Position numbers and translations under genes: made by a program. Below the pieces are notes generated by a model. The model searched no databases, had not been told where the DNA came from, and saw nothing but the letters and a program-made list of their open reading frames with translations. Below are positions 1 to 7,425 of a DNA stretch of 11,864 nucleotides, piece by piece (the first letter of the stretch is position 1; the number at the start of each line of letters is the position of its first letter). Source of the DNA: Candidatus Poribacteria bacterium (GTDB lineage Bacteria > Poribacteria > DTPJ01 > WJIO01); the NCBI GenBank assembly GCA_014730235.1, contig WJIO01000209.1, positions 1 to 11,864 on the forward strand. The letters are read 5' to 3'.

Positions 1-148
1 GTATTTCCTCTATACCAGAAGATACCAGTTGCTTAATGGGATTATAGATCATTGGCTCTTTACCAACAGGAAGAAGATGCTTATTAGTAACTTTGGTTAA
101 TGGATAAAGTCTGGTTCCCTTTCCTCCGGCTAATATAATTCCTTTCAT
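1..148 (-). CDS. Sugar-1-phosphate nucleotidyltransferase (RmlA/RfbA-like), N-terminal part only
   Basis: Only the first 49 codons are present; the gene runs off the left edge. The reading starts [18 protein letters not shown], the nucleotide-binding signature (GGxGTRL) of the NTP_transferase family, followed by [17 protein letters not shown], the segment that usually reads K-x-LLPV-x-x-KPMIYYPL in glucose-1-phosphate thymidylyltransferases. Such enzymes make a dNDP- or NDP-sugar from a sugar-1-phosphate and NTP in the cytoplasm, here presumably a donor for the neighbouring glycosyltransferases. The ATG is supported by an AGGA at 156-159, seven bases upstream. It follows the GT4 gene after 26 bases and looks like the next operon member. 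The HLLPVGKEP wording departs from classical RmlA (QLLPVYDKP), so the sugar and nucleotide are not certain; the family is. Confidence 0.88.
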   Translation of the reverse strand, partial: MKGIILAGGKGTRLYPLTKVTNKHLLPVGKEPMIYNPIKQLVSSGIEEI

Positions 149-174
149 CTTTAAATCCTTTATGATATATTATT

Positions 175-1326
175 TCATCCCGAATAAAAATCAAAGGCTT
201 GCTTCATAGCTTCTAATGTTTGTCTAGCTGTCTTTTCCCATGAAAATTCTTTCGCTCTTAATTTACCTTTAGATACTAAACGCTTCCTGTATTTTTCGTC
301 CATAAGTATTCTTTCCATAGCATCTGCCGTTTCCTTAACATCATCAGGATCAACCAAAACTCCGGCATCTCCCACAATTTCTGGCAATGAAGAAAGATTT
401 GAACAAACAACCGGGCATCCGCTTTGCATAGCTTCCAATACAGGCATGCCAAAAGACTCACAACGTGAAAGCAAAACAAAAAGGTTTGCTTTTTGGTAAA
501 TTAAAGGAAGCTTTTCGTATGGTATATATCCCGAAAAAACCACCACATCCGAAATGCCTAATTCATCTGCTAAAGAACGCAGTTTAGGTTTATATTCATA
601 ATAATCCGGTCCAACTATATTAACTTTACAGGTTAATAAATTGCGGTTCTTCAACTCCGAAACAGCAAATAATATAGATTCAATGTTTTTATATGGCAGC
701 AATGCACCAACATAAAGTATATATCCATCTATGTTTTCAGTTTCATCATGAATATTTCTGAAATGCTTTCCTATTCCGTGATAGGCTACAGATACTTTTG
801 AATCATCAATCCTAAAATAATCTATTATTTCCCGTTTAGCATTTTCAGATACGGTTATTATTTTATCCGCCCTTAGAGCCGAACGTAAGGTTATTTGTTT
901 ATAATACCAGAACCGAACTTTGCTATGAAATCGCCGTTTTCCAATATGTTTAGCAGGATTCAATTCATCATGAAAATAAAGCAGGTTCTGTATTACCATA
1001 ACCGAAGCGCAGGGAGTCCAGATCGGTATAGAATCTATAGGACAAAATAAAACATCCAGTTCATATTTTAACGCTATAAAGGATATAAATAAAAGGTCAA
1101 TTAAAACCCTAAAAGCCACCGAAAATCTGGCTGGCATAAATATTTTTACTATAATGAAATTTGTGCTATATGAATTGAAGTGATGAGCACTGTCTTTCCT
1201 TATGAATATTATATATTTATTTTCACTGTCAATTTTAGAGAGTTGATTTATCAGTTCCAGTATATAAGTAGTACCACCTCCGGTAGAATCCGGTGTTATA
1301 GAAAGCGCATTTATGCCTATTACCAT
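175..1326 (-). CDS. GT4-family glycosyltransferase
   Basis: A 383-residue retaining GT-B glycosyltransferase, expected in the cytoplasm or at the inner face of the membrane, adding one sugar to the growing lipid-linked repeat unit. Visible landmarks are a glycine-rich acceptor-side loop near the N-terminus (STGGGTTY, 14-21), ADKIITVSENAKREI (153-167) at the inter-domain boundary, the start of the second Rossmann domain at YVGALLPYKN (205-214), and the E-x7-E donor-binding signature ESFGMPVLE (290-298), followed by GCPVV and SSLPEIVGDAG. The length is normal for GT4. The gene begins 3 bases after the stop of the upstream glycosyltransferase, so translational coupling is likely; a weak GGA eight bases before ATG is the only ribosome-binding signal. 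Donor and linkage cannot be read from the sequence, though mannosyl or similar transferases share this layout. Confidence 0.93.
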   Translation of the reverse strand: MVIGINALSITPDSTGGGTTYILELINQLSKIDSENKYIIFIRKDSAHHFNSYSTNFIIVKIFMPARFSVAFRVLIDLLFISFIALKYELDVLFCPIDSIPIWTPCASVMVIQNLLYFHDELNPAKHIGKRRFHSKVRFWYYKQITLRSALRADKIITVSENAKREIIDYFRIDDSKVSVAYHGIGKHFRNIHDETENIDGYILYVGALLPYKNIESILFAVSELKNRNLLTCKVNIVGPDYYEYKPKLRSLADELGISDVVVFSGYIPYEKLPLIYQKANLFVLLSRCESFGMPVLEAMQSGCPVVCSNLSSLPEIVGDAGVLVDPDDVKETADAMERILMDEKYRKRLVSKGKLRAKEFSWEKTARQTLEAMKQAFDFYSG

Positions 1327-1329
1327 AAG

Positions 1330-2505
1330 CTAATTCCGCCCGGATTGAGATTTTATTATTGCCTGTTCAATAATTTCATTTTCCAGTAAAAATCTTTCTC
1401 TCCAAGAATTCTTTTCTGATATATCTATTCTTTCTTTAACAAGTCTTTCATCTTCCTGCAAAGCAAGTTCAATTTCTGGTATTATTTCTTCCCGGGAATT
1501 AGCTATCCTTACAACATTATCAAACTTGCGCGCCTCCGGCATATCTACGGAAACGATAGGCTTGCCCGTCGCCAGGTATTCGTAAAGCTTAAGGGGGCTG
1601 CAACCTTCTGCCACTCCATCCAGTATATAGGGATTTAAACACACATCAAAGGCCTTAAGATAATTAGGAACCAACTTATAGTCTTTCCTGCCTGTAAAAT
1701 AAACGTTTGGCATGGAAGATACAGGGCTTACATCGGTTCTAATAGGCCCAACCATCACTATAGACCAATCCGGACGTGATTCAGCTATATATTTAATTAA
1801 GTCAATATCTATCCAGTATGATATTGAACCTAAAAAACCAACAATTGGGCGTTTTAATCCGGCCATATCTTCAGGTATTGGCAGATTTTCATTCAGAGCC
1901 TTCCGAAAATGCTCTATCTCAGCAGCATTAGGGACCAGGCGTATTTCTCTAGCCATATCTTTTTTTGAATCATAAAGAGATTGGGCCGTTACAATAACCA
2001 CATCTGATTTCTTCAGCAGGGATTCTTCCATTTCTTTTACCACATTTCCTTTTACCAATCCCTTGCTGGCGGAAAACTCATCCACACACTCATATACGAC
2101 AAGTTTTTCTCCAACGTTTCCTACAAGTTTTTCTGAATAAGGTGCGTAAGTCCATAGTATAGGTGCTTTGAAATCCAGGGAATCTATCTGGCTTTGTAAA
2201 TTCCTCGTTATACTCCAGTAATTAAGTCCGTTTATACCCGAATACATCTGGTAAAATGGCAGCAAAATCGGCAGTGTATAAACATATAGGTTATCTTCAA
2301 TTTTCCTTGGTCCTTTAGTCCAAAGTCCTATCCGACGCCATTGTTTTTTGAAATGTTTGGCATAACCGAGCCAGTGCATTTGCTGTTCAACATAGATTAC
2401 CCTGTTACCCTGACGGGCAAACCATGTCATAAAACGCTGTTTCCTGGTCCATAAATCGTCCCAGTCCTGAGTGGATATACATAAAATCTCATGTCCAGAA
2501 AGCAT
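1330..2505 (-). CDS. TuaH-like glycosyltransferase
   Basis: A 391-residue GT-B glycosyltransferase of the group that includes teichuronic-acid protein TuaH. Visible hallmarks are the N-terminal WDDLWTRKQRFM (15-26), which in this group is a W-D-x-x-x-x-R-x-Q/R motif, YECVDEFS (138-145) in place of the usual Y-x-C-V-D-D, the second domain beginning VGFLGSI (222-228), and the donor-site segment SPLKLYEYLATGKPIV (303-318), where the Lys and Glu are the usual nucleotide-sugar contacts. It probably extends the polysaccharide repeat unit on the cytoplasmic side. An AAGG eight bases before the ATG lies inside the last codons of the upstream ligase gene, whose stop is only one base away, so the two are probably translated together. 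The sugar specificity is unknown; assignment to the TuaH-like group is from motif memory. Confidence 0.88.
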   Translation of the reverse strand: MLSGHEILCISTQDWDDLWTRKQRFMTWFARQGNRVIYVEQQMHWLGYAKHFKKQWRRIGLWTKGPRKIEDNLYVYTLPILLPFYQMYSGINGLNYWSITRNLQSQIDSLDFKAPILWTYAPYSEKLVGNVGEKLVVYECVDEFSASKGLVKGNVVKEMEESLLKKSDVVIVTAQSLYDSKKDMAREIRLVPNAAEIEHFRKALNENLPIPEDMAGLKRPIVGFLGSISYWIDIDLIKYIAESRPDWSIVMVGPIRTDVSPVSSMPNVYFTGRKDYKLVPNYLKAFDVCLNPYILDGVAEGCSPLKLYEYLATGKPIVSVDMPEARKFDNVVRIANSREEIIPEIELALQEDERLVKERIDISEKNSWRERFLLENEIIEQAIIKSQSGRN

Positions 2506-2506
2506 T

Positions 2507-4141
2507 TTATCTACCTTGACTTTGATTCTGAAGCTTAATGTGTTCAGTGTTTACAGTCTTATCACGATTAATCTGCATATTTATGGAATTTACCAGGGCC
2601 ATAGACATTCCAATAAAAAGCCAATCGGGTATCATCAATCTTGCTCCCCAGAAGAAATAATGAAATATAAAACCCGTAAAGCAAGCCGTAAAACCTATTA
2701 TATAAGGCTCCCAGTAGGTATCCCGTACCTTACCAAGGGTCTTAATCATAATCCTGTAATAAGTAAACACCATCCAGCAGAAAGCTCCTAAGCCTATAAT
2801 GCCTGTCTCAGCTAGCATGTTTCCCCATATTCCTACTGGACTATAAAGCATTCTGCTTCGTAAAATAGCTGAAGCATGAAGGGGGAAGTTACCTAAGCCA
2901 ACTCCCAATATAGGATAGCGAGAAAACATCTGAGGGATTAAATAAAAGTTTACGATAAATCTTTGACTGCTGATAAGTTTACCAAATTCACTCCTGTATC
3001 CCTTAATACCGGCTTCCATCGCCATGTTAAAATTTTCTATGTCAAAGGCTTCTACTATATTCCCGAACCTCAGCATCTTAAGAATATTTGCATTTACACC
3101 TAAAAATCTAATCGCTAAAAGATAAAATATCATCACAACAATTAGAGATGCAAACATATAGCCAGCAAATCTGACGAAATTTTTCCTGCGTAAAAGCACA
3201 AGTATTAACATTAAAGTAAAAACAAAACTGACTAAAGCACCTCTAGATCTTGTAAAAAACATGCAAACAAAGAATATTGCTATGAATATCATGAGTTTTT
3301 TTGCAGATATCCATTTTCGATTATTTAAATCTATATAATCTCTTGTAATAACAGCAAATGGCAAGACAAGGGGAATTACTGATAACAGATAATGCCCAAA
3401 CCCAAGGGGTTCCATAAATACTGAATAAACGCGGAAATACTTAAAGCTTGTATTGGCCAATGGATTACCATAACCCCTGCCGCCGGTATTCAATGTATTG
3501 GTTATATCTCTAAAAGGAAGTCGGAAATATACAGCGATTATTTGGTATAAACCGTATATCGAAAGTATAATAGCCAGGGTAAGGTAGGTTTTTATCAAGA
3601 TATCAAGTCTTTTCCTGTTTTTGCTGCATAAATGAACCGTAAAGAAGTAAACCAGTGAAAAGAAAAATAGCAGCATAAACTGTATAACGCTTCTAAACCA
3701 CATACCCCTATATCGCATAGTTTCTGCCAGATTAAGCCTGGGTGGAGGGATGCGCACCGATTGAACTAAAGACAGGGCACACACAGCCAGAAATATAAAT
3801 ACAGATAAATCCATCGGAGATTTTGTGTACCAGAAATCTTTTGTAACAACCATGATAAAAATCAAAAGAAGCAAAAGCAGATAAGCCGGTATTATCCTGA
3901 ATCCTATCTCTATTGACATGGTAGAACCCAAAGGAATAGAAATTACCAGGGCCAGAAGTGTCCTAAAGGGAGAGCCTGTTAATAAGAATATAGCAAACAT
4001 AACAGCAAGCATAGAAATAAAAGCTATATTAATGCGTTCTGCTCCCAGTATTTGTATTGATACAAACATACATCCCAAGATGCCAAGCAGAAAAAGCATT
4101 ATCGTTATCGGTTGCCGAATTTTCATTGTTAGATTTTGCAT
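2507..4141 (-). CDS. O-antigen ligase/polymerase-like membrane protein (Wzy_C family)
   Basis: A 544-residue polytopic inner-membrane protein with about 12 hydrophobic segments. It either polymerises lipid-linked repeat units (Wzy role) or transfers finished glycan to an acceptor (WaaL role) at the periplasmic face. Family marks are visible in order: YSVFMEPLGFGHYL (239-252), FTRSRGALVSF (296-306), a soluble stretch at roughly 350-400 corresponding to the large periplasmic loop, GVGLGNFPLH (413-422) and NMLAETGIIGLG (441-452). The second, third and fourth are the characteristic SRG and GxGxGNF/E-G patterns of this superfamily. The C-terminus (about 520-544) is hydrophilic and polar. Ligase and polymerase cannot be separated by sequence alone; the position between glycosyltransferases favours polymerase. 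The gene starts four bases after the upstream stop with only a weak GAG upstream, and an alternative in-frame ATG exists at codon 6. Confidence 0.9.
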   Translation of the reverse strand: MQNLTMKIRQPITIMLFLLGILGCMFVSIQILGAERINIAFISMLAVMFAIFLLTGSPFRTLLALVISIPLGSTMSIEIGFRIIPAYLLLLLLIFIMVVTKDFWYTKSPMDLSVFIFLAVCALSLVQSVRIPPPRLNLAETMRYRGMWFRSVIQFMLLFFFSLVYFFTVHLCSKNRKRLDILIKTYLTLAIILSIYGLYQIIAVYFRLPFRDITNTLNTGGRGYGNPLANTSFKYFRVYSVFMEPLGFGHYLLSVIPLVLPFAVITRDYIDLNNRKWISAKKLMIFIAIFFVCMFFTRSRGALVSFVFTLMLILVLLRRKNFVRFAGYMFASLIVVMIFYLLAIRFLGVNANILKMLRFGNIVEAFDIENFNMAMEAGIKGYRSEFGKLISSQRFIVNFYLIPQMFSRYPILGVGLGNFPLHASAILRSRMLYSPVGIWGNMLAETGIIGLGAFCWMVFTYYRIMIKTLGKVRDTYWEPYIIGFTACFTGFIFHYFFWGARLMIPDWLFIGMSMALVNSINMQINRDKTVNTEHIKLQNQSQGR

Positions 4142-4145
4142 TTTA

Positions 4146-6296
4146 TTAAACTCGAATAAATCTGTCTAGATCTTCCTTTATTTCCTCAACATCTATCTCC
4201 GGCAAATTCCCACTAAAAGGATAAAAAATGAATTCGAAACTCAAAGGCAATTTGCCGGATTTTTCATAACATATAATAGGGCTTGGTATTTTTTCTCCAT
4301 ATCTCAAAGAAAGCCAGCCTTGCTCAACAGAAAAATCCATCTCATCATTTCCCAATGAATGTATTATAATTCCTGTATTATCCGAACTCGTTGCGATCAA
4401 AAATAATGGATTATTCGGATCATTATCTATATTCATTGGTGCAAAATGTAGATAAAACCGACCTTTATGCTCTTTTTCAAAGCTATTTTCCCTCATATCA
4501 GGATTTACTAATAAATCTTGAATTAGCCAATAATCCCGTTTTTTATGAAAGAATATTTTACGATTATGTATAACAGGATCACTTAAACGAGTATAACCGT
4601 TATGTTGAACATCAAGAAAATCGTATTCAGCTTTTGTTTCCCATTTAATTACTTTCACTTCAGAAACACTGTTAAGCAAAAAGAGGTTAATATCATCCAG
4701 AGCGCTTTGCTCATATCCATCTAGCTCTATTGTGTTATGATAGCTTGTTGATCTGAAAGTATTGCGCCATTTTGCATCGGCTGTATAAAGATAAGACCCG
4801 GGATCTACCAATAAGTTTTTACCATAGGCGAATATCTCAAAACTTAACCTGCTGTTATGCTTATGACCGGATGGAGATTTATTATCAACTGAGCTGCAAT
4901 CAACGACCATATACATATCTGAATTTCGCATCAGATAGATTCCACCCCTGGTAAACCCCCTACTCTCTATTTTATTTTCTTTTATTTCTATATCCTCATA
5001 ATGATTGAACCCCGCTAAACTCAATAACCATATAGATTCTTCATGGAATTCAGCCGCTTTTGCCTTAAAGTCACTCCGGCTAAAAATTGCAGCACCAGCA
5101 GAAAGCAAATAGCTGTGATTTAATCTGTTCCATTTACTATAATTGCTGAGTATATGAAGACGACCATCATCGCTGTCGCCTATTTGAGGAGCGTTACCGT
5201 CTGTTTTTGTATAGTATAACACAAAGTATATCATATTTTCAAGACGGTGCATATACCATTCAGGAAATTTATATTTATTGCTTTGTAGAACAAGAAGTGT
5301 GGCTGATAAAAACAATTCTGTTACAAGGCGATGATAGGAGATAGAACCTTCATAATCCACTCCATCGGGATAAACCTGCTTTTCCATTTCCCGGATCAGT
5401 TCATTAACGGCAAAATTACCCCATTCCTTACACTTTTTAAACTCCGGAAAACTTATGCTAAGATAAATAAGACCTACCAGATCAGATAAATAGTGGTTGG
5501 TATTAAATTCATATTCATCTTCAAGATTATTGATTATGTGTTCTCCATGCGCTAGTAGAGACTTGAGAAAAATAATTATAAAATTATCATCTATATGCGG
5601 AGAACCTTTGAAAAAATGATAACCCCAAATCCAGTTTACCAACCTTATAGCCACATCCATAATTCCTGCCCAGTTGATACCTATCTTTGGCGGATTAGAT
5701 TTAATCCAGTCTAAAATCTGACAGACGAATTCCTTCGCATATTTTTCGTCATTGGTATACCAGTATGCTTTACCAAGGGTCACAAAATGTTGACATCGGC
5801 TTAACTCCCAGGGAATTTTTATATCATAAGGTTTGCTGTAATTGGTGTGTTTATATAGTTTAAAATATTTTTTCTTCCATGTCCAACCAACCTTAAAATC
5901 CGTATGCCAGTCTATTTTATCACCCAGGTTAACCGGACCGGAACCAAGTATATCAAAAACATGATCGCATATTCTGTCTGCATCATTAATTGTACTTTCT
6001 ATTGATTCAGGGTAGAGCTTTTTAATCAAGCTGACAGTATCATCTTTTGATATTATACTGGGGAAAAAGCAGAAAGATTCTTTTTTTCTGAAATATTTAG
6101 ATAAATTATCAAGGTTGTTAAATGATATATTCAGAGATTCTGTTAGCTCTTTATCAGATATATGATCTGAACTAAGGTGAGAAAATAGAGAAGTGATTAT
6201 TATTCTCAAACGGTTAATAAACTTACTTGAAATTTTATAAGCAATGACATAAGGTGGGTACTTTCGTAGCTTTTCTAAATAATAATTTAATCTCAT
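4146..6296 (-). CDS. Heparinase II/III-fold protein (polysaccharide lyase-like), no signal peptide
   Basis: A 716-residue protein with the two-part architecture of heparinase II/III and alginate lyase-like enzymes: an N-terminal alpha/alpha toroid (to about 390) and a C-terminal beta-sandwich. Toroid marks are NWAGIMDVAIRLVNW (208-222), NTNHYLSDLVGL (265-276), which supplies the Asn-His pair, and DYEGSISYHRLVTELF (314-329) with the catalytic-type Tyr. The sandwich carries GHKHNSRLSFEIF (477-489), LLVDPGSYLY (495-504) and YHNTIELDG (519-527). Lyases of this fold cleave uronic-acid glycans by beta-elimination. The N-terminus (MRLNYYLEKLRKYPPYVIAYKI) is basic and amphipathic and is not a secretion signal, as is usual for members found inside polysaccharide synthesis clusters. 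ATG at 6296 is chosen over TTG at 6299: a GGA lies eight bases before the ATG. Substrate, and whether it acts as a lyase at all, are unproven. Confidence 0.9.
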   Translation of the reverse strand: MRLNYYLEKLRKYPPYVIAYKISSKFINRLRIIITSLFSHLSSDHISDKELTESLNISFNNLDNLSKYFRKKESFCFFPSIISKDDTVSLIKKLYPESIESTINDADRICDHVFDILGSGPVNLGDKIDWHTDFKVGWTWKKKYFKLYKHTNYSKPYDIKIPWELSRCQHFVTLGKAYWYTNDEKYAKEFVCQILDWIKSNPPKIGINWAGIMDVAIRLVNWIWGYHFFKGSPHIDDNFIIIFLKSLLAHGEHIINNLEDEYEFNTNHYLSDLVGLIYLSISFPEFKKCKEWGNFAVNELIREMEKQVYPDGVDYEGSISYHRLVTELFLSATLLVLQSNKYKFPEWYMHRLENMIYFVLYYTKTDGNAPQIGDSDDGRLHILSNYSKWNRLNHSYLLSAGAAIFSRSDFKAKAAEFHEESIWLLSLAGFNHYEDIEIKENKIESRGFTRGGIYLMRNSDMYMVVDCSSVDNKSPSGHKHNSRLSFEIFAYGKNLLVDPGSYLYTADAKWRNTFRSTSYHNTIELDGYEQSALDDINLFLLNSVSEVKVIKWETKAEYDFLDVQHNGYTRLSDPVIHNRKIFFHKKRDYWLIQDLLVNPDMRENSFEKEHKGRFYLHFAPMNIDNDPNNPLFLIATSSDNTGIIIHSLGNDEMDFSVEQGWLSLRYGEKIPSPIICYEKSGKLPLSFEFIFYPFSGNLPEIDVEEIKEDLDRFIRV

Positions 6297-6303
6297 CAAC
6301 CTG

Positions 6304-6335
6304 ATCCGTAAAAATCAGCCCAATCTGCATCAATC
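6304..6335 (-). repeat. Short degenerate GATT-periodic spacer sequence
   Basis: The spacer between the cysteine-cluster glycosyltransferase and the heparinase-fold gene is about 50 bases, much longer than the 1-4 base gaps downstream. Read on the minus strand it carries GATT at 6335-6332, 6325-6322 and 6316-6313, then GGAT at 6307-6304, a spacing of 10, 9 and about 9-10 bases. Its 5' part also holds CTGAT (6301-6305) facing ATCAG (6314-6318), able to form a weak five-pair hairpin. From memory the wording resembles degenerate 'CAGATT..ACGGATT' sequences scattered between genes in many environmental bacteria. It also supplies the ribosome-binding region of the heparinase-fold gene. Function unknown; chance is not excluded. 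Confidence 0.35.
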
Positions 6336-6348
6336 CTTGTGCTGTTTT

Positions 6349-7410
6349 TCATTCATAATATTCCTTGATTAAAAATTTCGAAACGGCTTTACCTTCATGA
6401 AATTTCATCGCACTTTTATGACAACGAAGAGTTTCCCTAGCAAGCAGTTCTCTATCTTTTATCAATCTTCTCAAAGTGCCAAAAAGTTCATCTTTATTGA
6501 AAATAGAATAAACAGGAAGGTTATTCCGCATATTTTCAGGAATAAATCTGAGCAAATCAGAATCAATATAAGCTATCGGCAGTGTTCCCAATAGTGCCGC
6601 TTCAACGCTGATTCCGCCGTACCAGCCATACAAAATCTGATCTACAACAATATCACAATCTGATAAAACCTTCTGGCATTCTTTCCATGAAAGCCCGGAT
6701 ATAGAAACATACTCTACTGTATTTGGATATTCTTTAACAAGTTTACATATTTCTTCCTCTATTTTATCTGTGCCTTTTATCTGGGGTTTTGGAGGGTGGG
6801 CGATAAATATTTTACCGTCTTTCTTTTTGTTTTTTTTAAGATTTTGCTGAACTAACTTGGCGTGTGGTGTGTATTTTACACCTTCAACACGACACAAATC
6901 CGGTGTAATACCCAAAACTGCATCGGCATAACGCAACCAGATATTTAAACGTCTCCGCTTTATTCTGTCAAAATCAGCGTAGCTGTATTGAGGTGGACAA
7001 TTAACACATTTTTCATTACTTGATAACGAATCACGGATAGGGCAATCTCTGCACATACGAACGTCGCAGCCTTGATATGTAACTATTATCTTTTTACCAA
7101 GAAATTTATATATACGAATATCCAGAAGATCCAGATGAAATCTGGAAAAATCCAGCAGGCTTGCCCCGTTGTTTGCCATTATAACATCAGCTTTAAGAGT
7201 ACTGATAAAAGCCTTTAAAAGCTTCCAGAAAAATACTAATTTATTTGATGATTGTAAAGGTTTTACCCAGGCCGAATCATGTACCCCTCTCCGGCGAACG
7301 ATCATCTGGCTATCCAGACTCAATACTTTTTCAGACCTGCTAAGGCTGTATGCCCTCATCCCCATATCATCAGGCAGATGAAATATTTTCAATACATTCT
7401 TTTTTTTCAT
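6349..7410 (-). CDS. GT-B glycosyltransferase with a cysteine-cluster insert
   Basis: A 353-residue GT-B type glycosyltransferase. The N-domain has MANNGASLLDF (78-88) and the strand KKIIVTYQGCDVR (106-118), the equivalent of the 'HGSDxR' segment in related enzymes. The second domain starts at IFIAHPPKPQIKGTD (201-215), a form of the 'HAPxxxxxKGT' donor-site motif, and ends with VDQILYGWYGGISVEAALLG (256-275), whose Glu matches the donor-binding acidic residue of GT4-like enzymes. The sugar is unknown. Directly after the QGCDVR segment lie Cys115, 120, 123, 135 and 138, forming C-x2-C-x11-C-x2-C plus one, which looks like a small metal-binding knuckle. The gene starts 15 bases after the amidotransferase stop and has no recognisable Shine-Dalgarno sequence, so coupled translation is plausible. 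It is shorter than typical GT4 proteins (about 370-400). Confidence 0.85.
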   Translation of the reverse strand: MKKKNVLKIFHLPDDMGMRAYSLSRSEKVLSLDSQMIVRRRGVHDSAWVKPLQSSNKLVFFWKLLKAFISTLKADVIMANNGASLLDFSRFHLDLLDIRIYKFLGKKIIVTYQGCDVRMCRDCPIRDSLSSNEKCVNCPPQYSYADFDRIKRRRLNIWLRYADAVLGITPDLCRVEGVKYTPHAKLVQQNLKKNKKKDGKIFIAHPPKPQIKGTDKIEEEICKLVKEYPNTVEYVSISGLSWKECQKVLSDCDIVVDQILYGWYGGISVEAALLGTLPIAYIDSDLLRFIPENMRNNLPVYSIFNKDELFGTLRRLIKDRELLARETLRCHKSAMKFHEGKAVSKFLIKEYYE

Positions 7411-7425
7411 CTAAATGCTGTTATT

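Noticed and set aside
2471-2791. Plus-strand open frame of about 106 codons across the end of the ligase gene
   Set aside because: It is antisense to well-supported genes, shows no family motif, and its composition follows the codons of the opposite strand.
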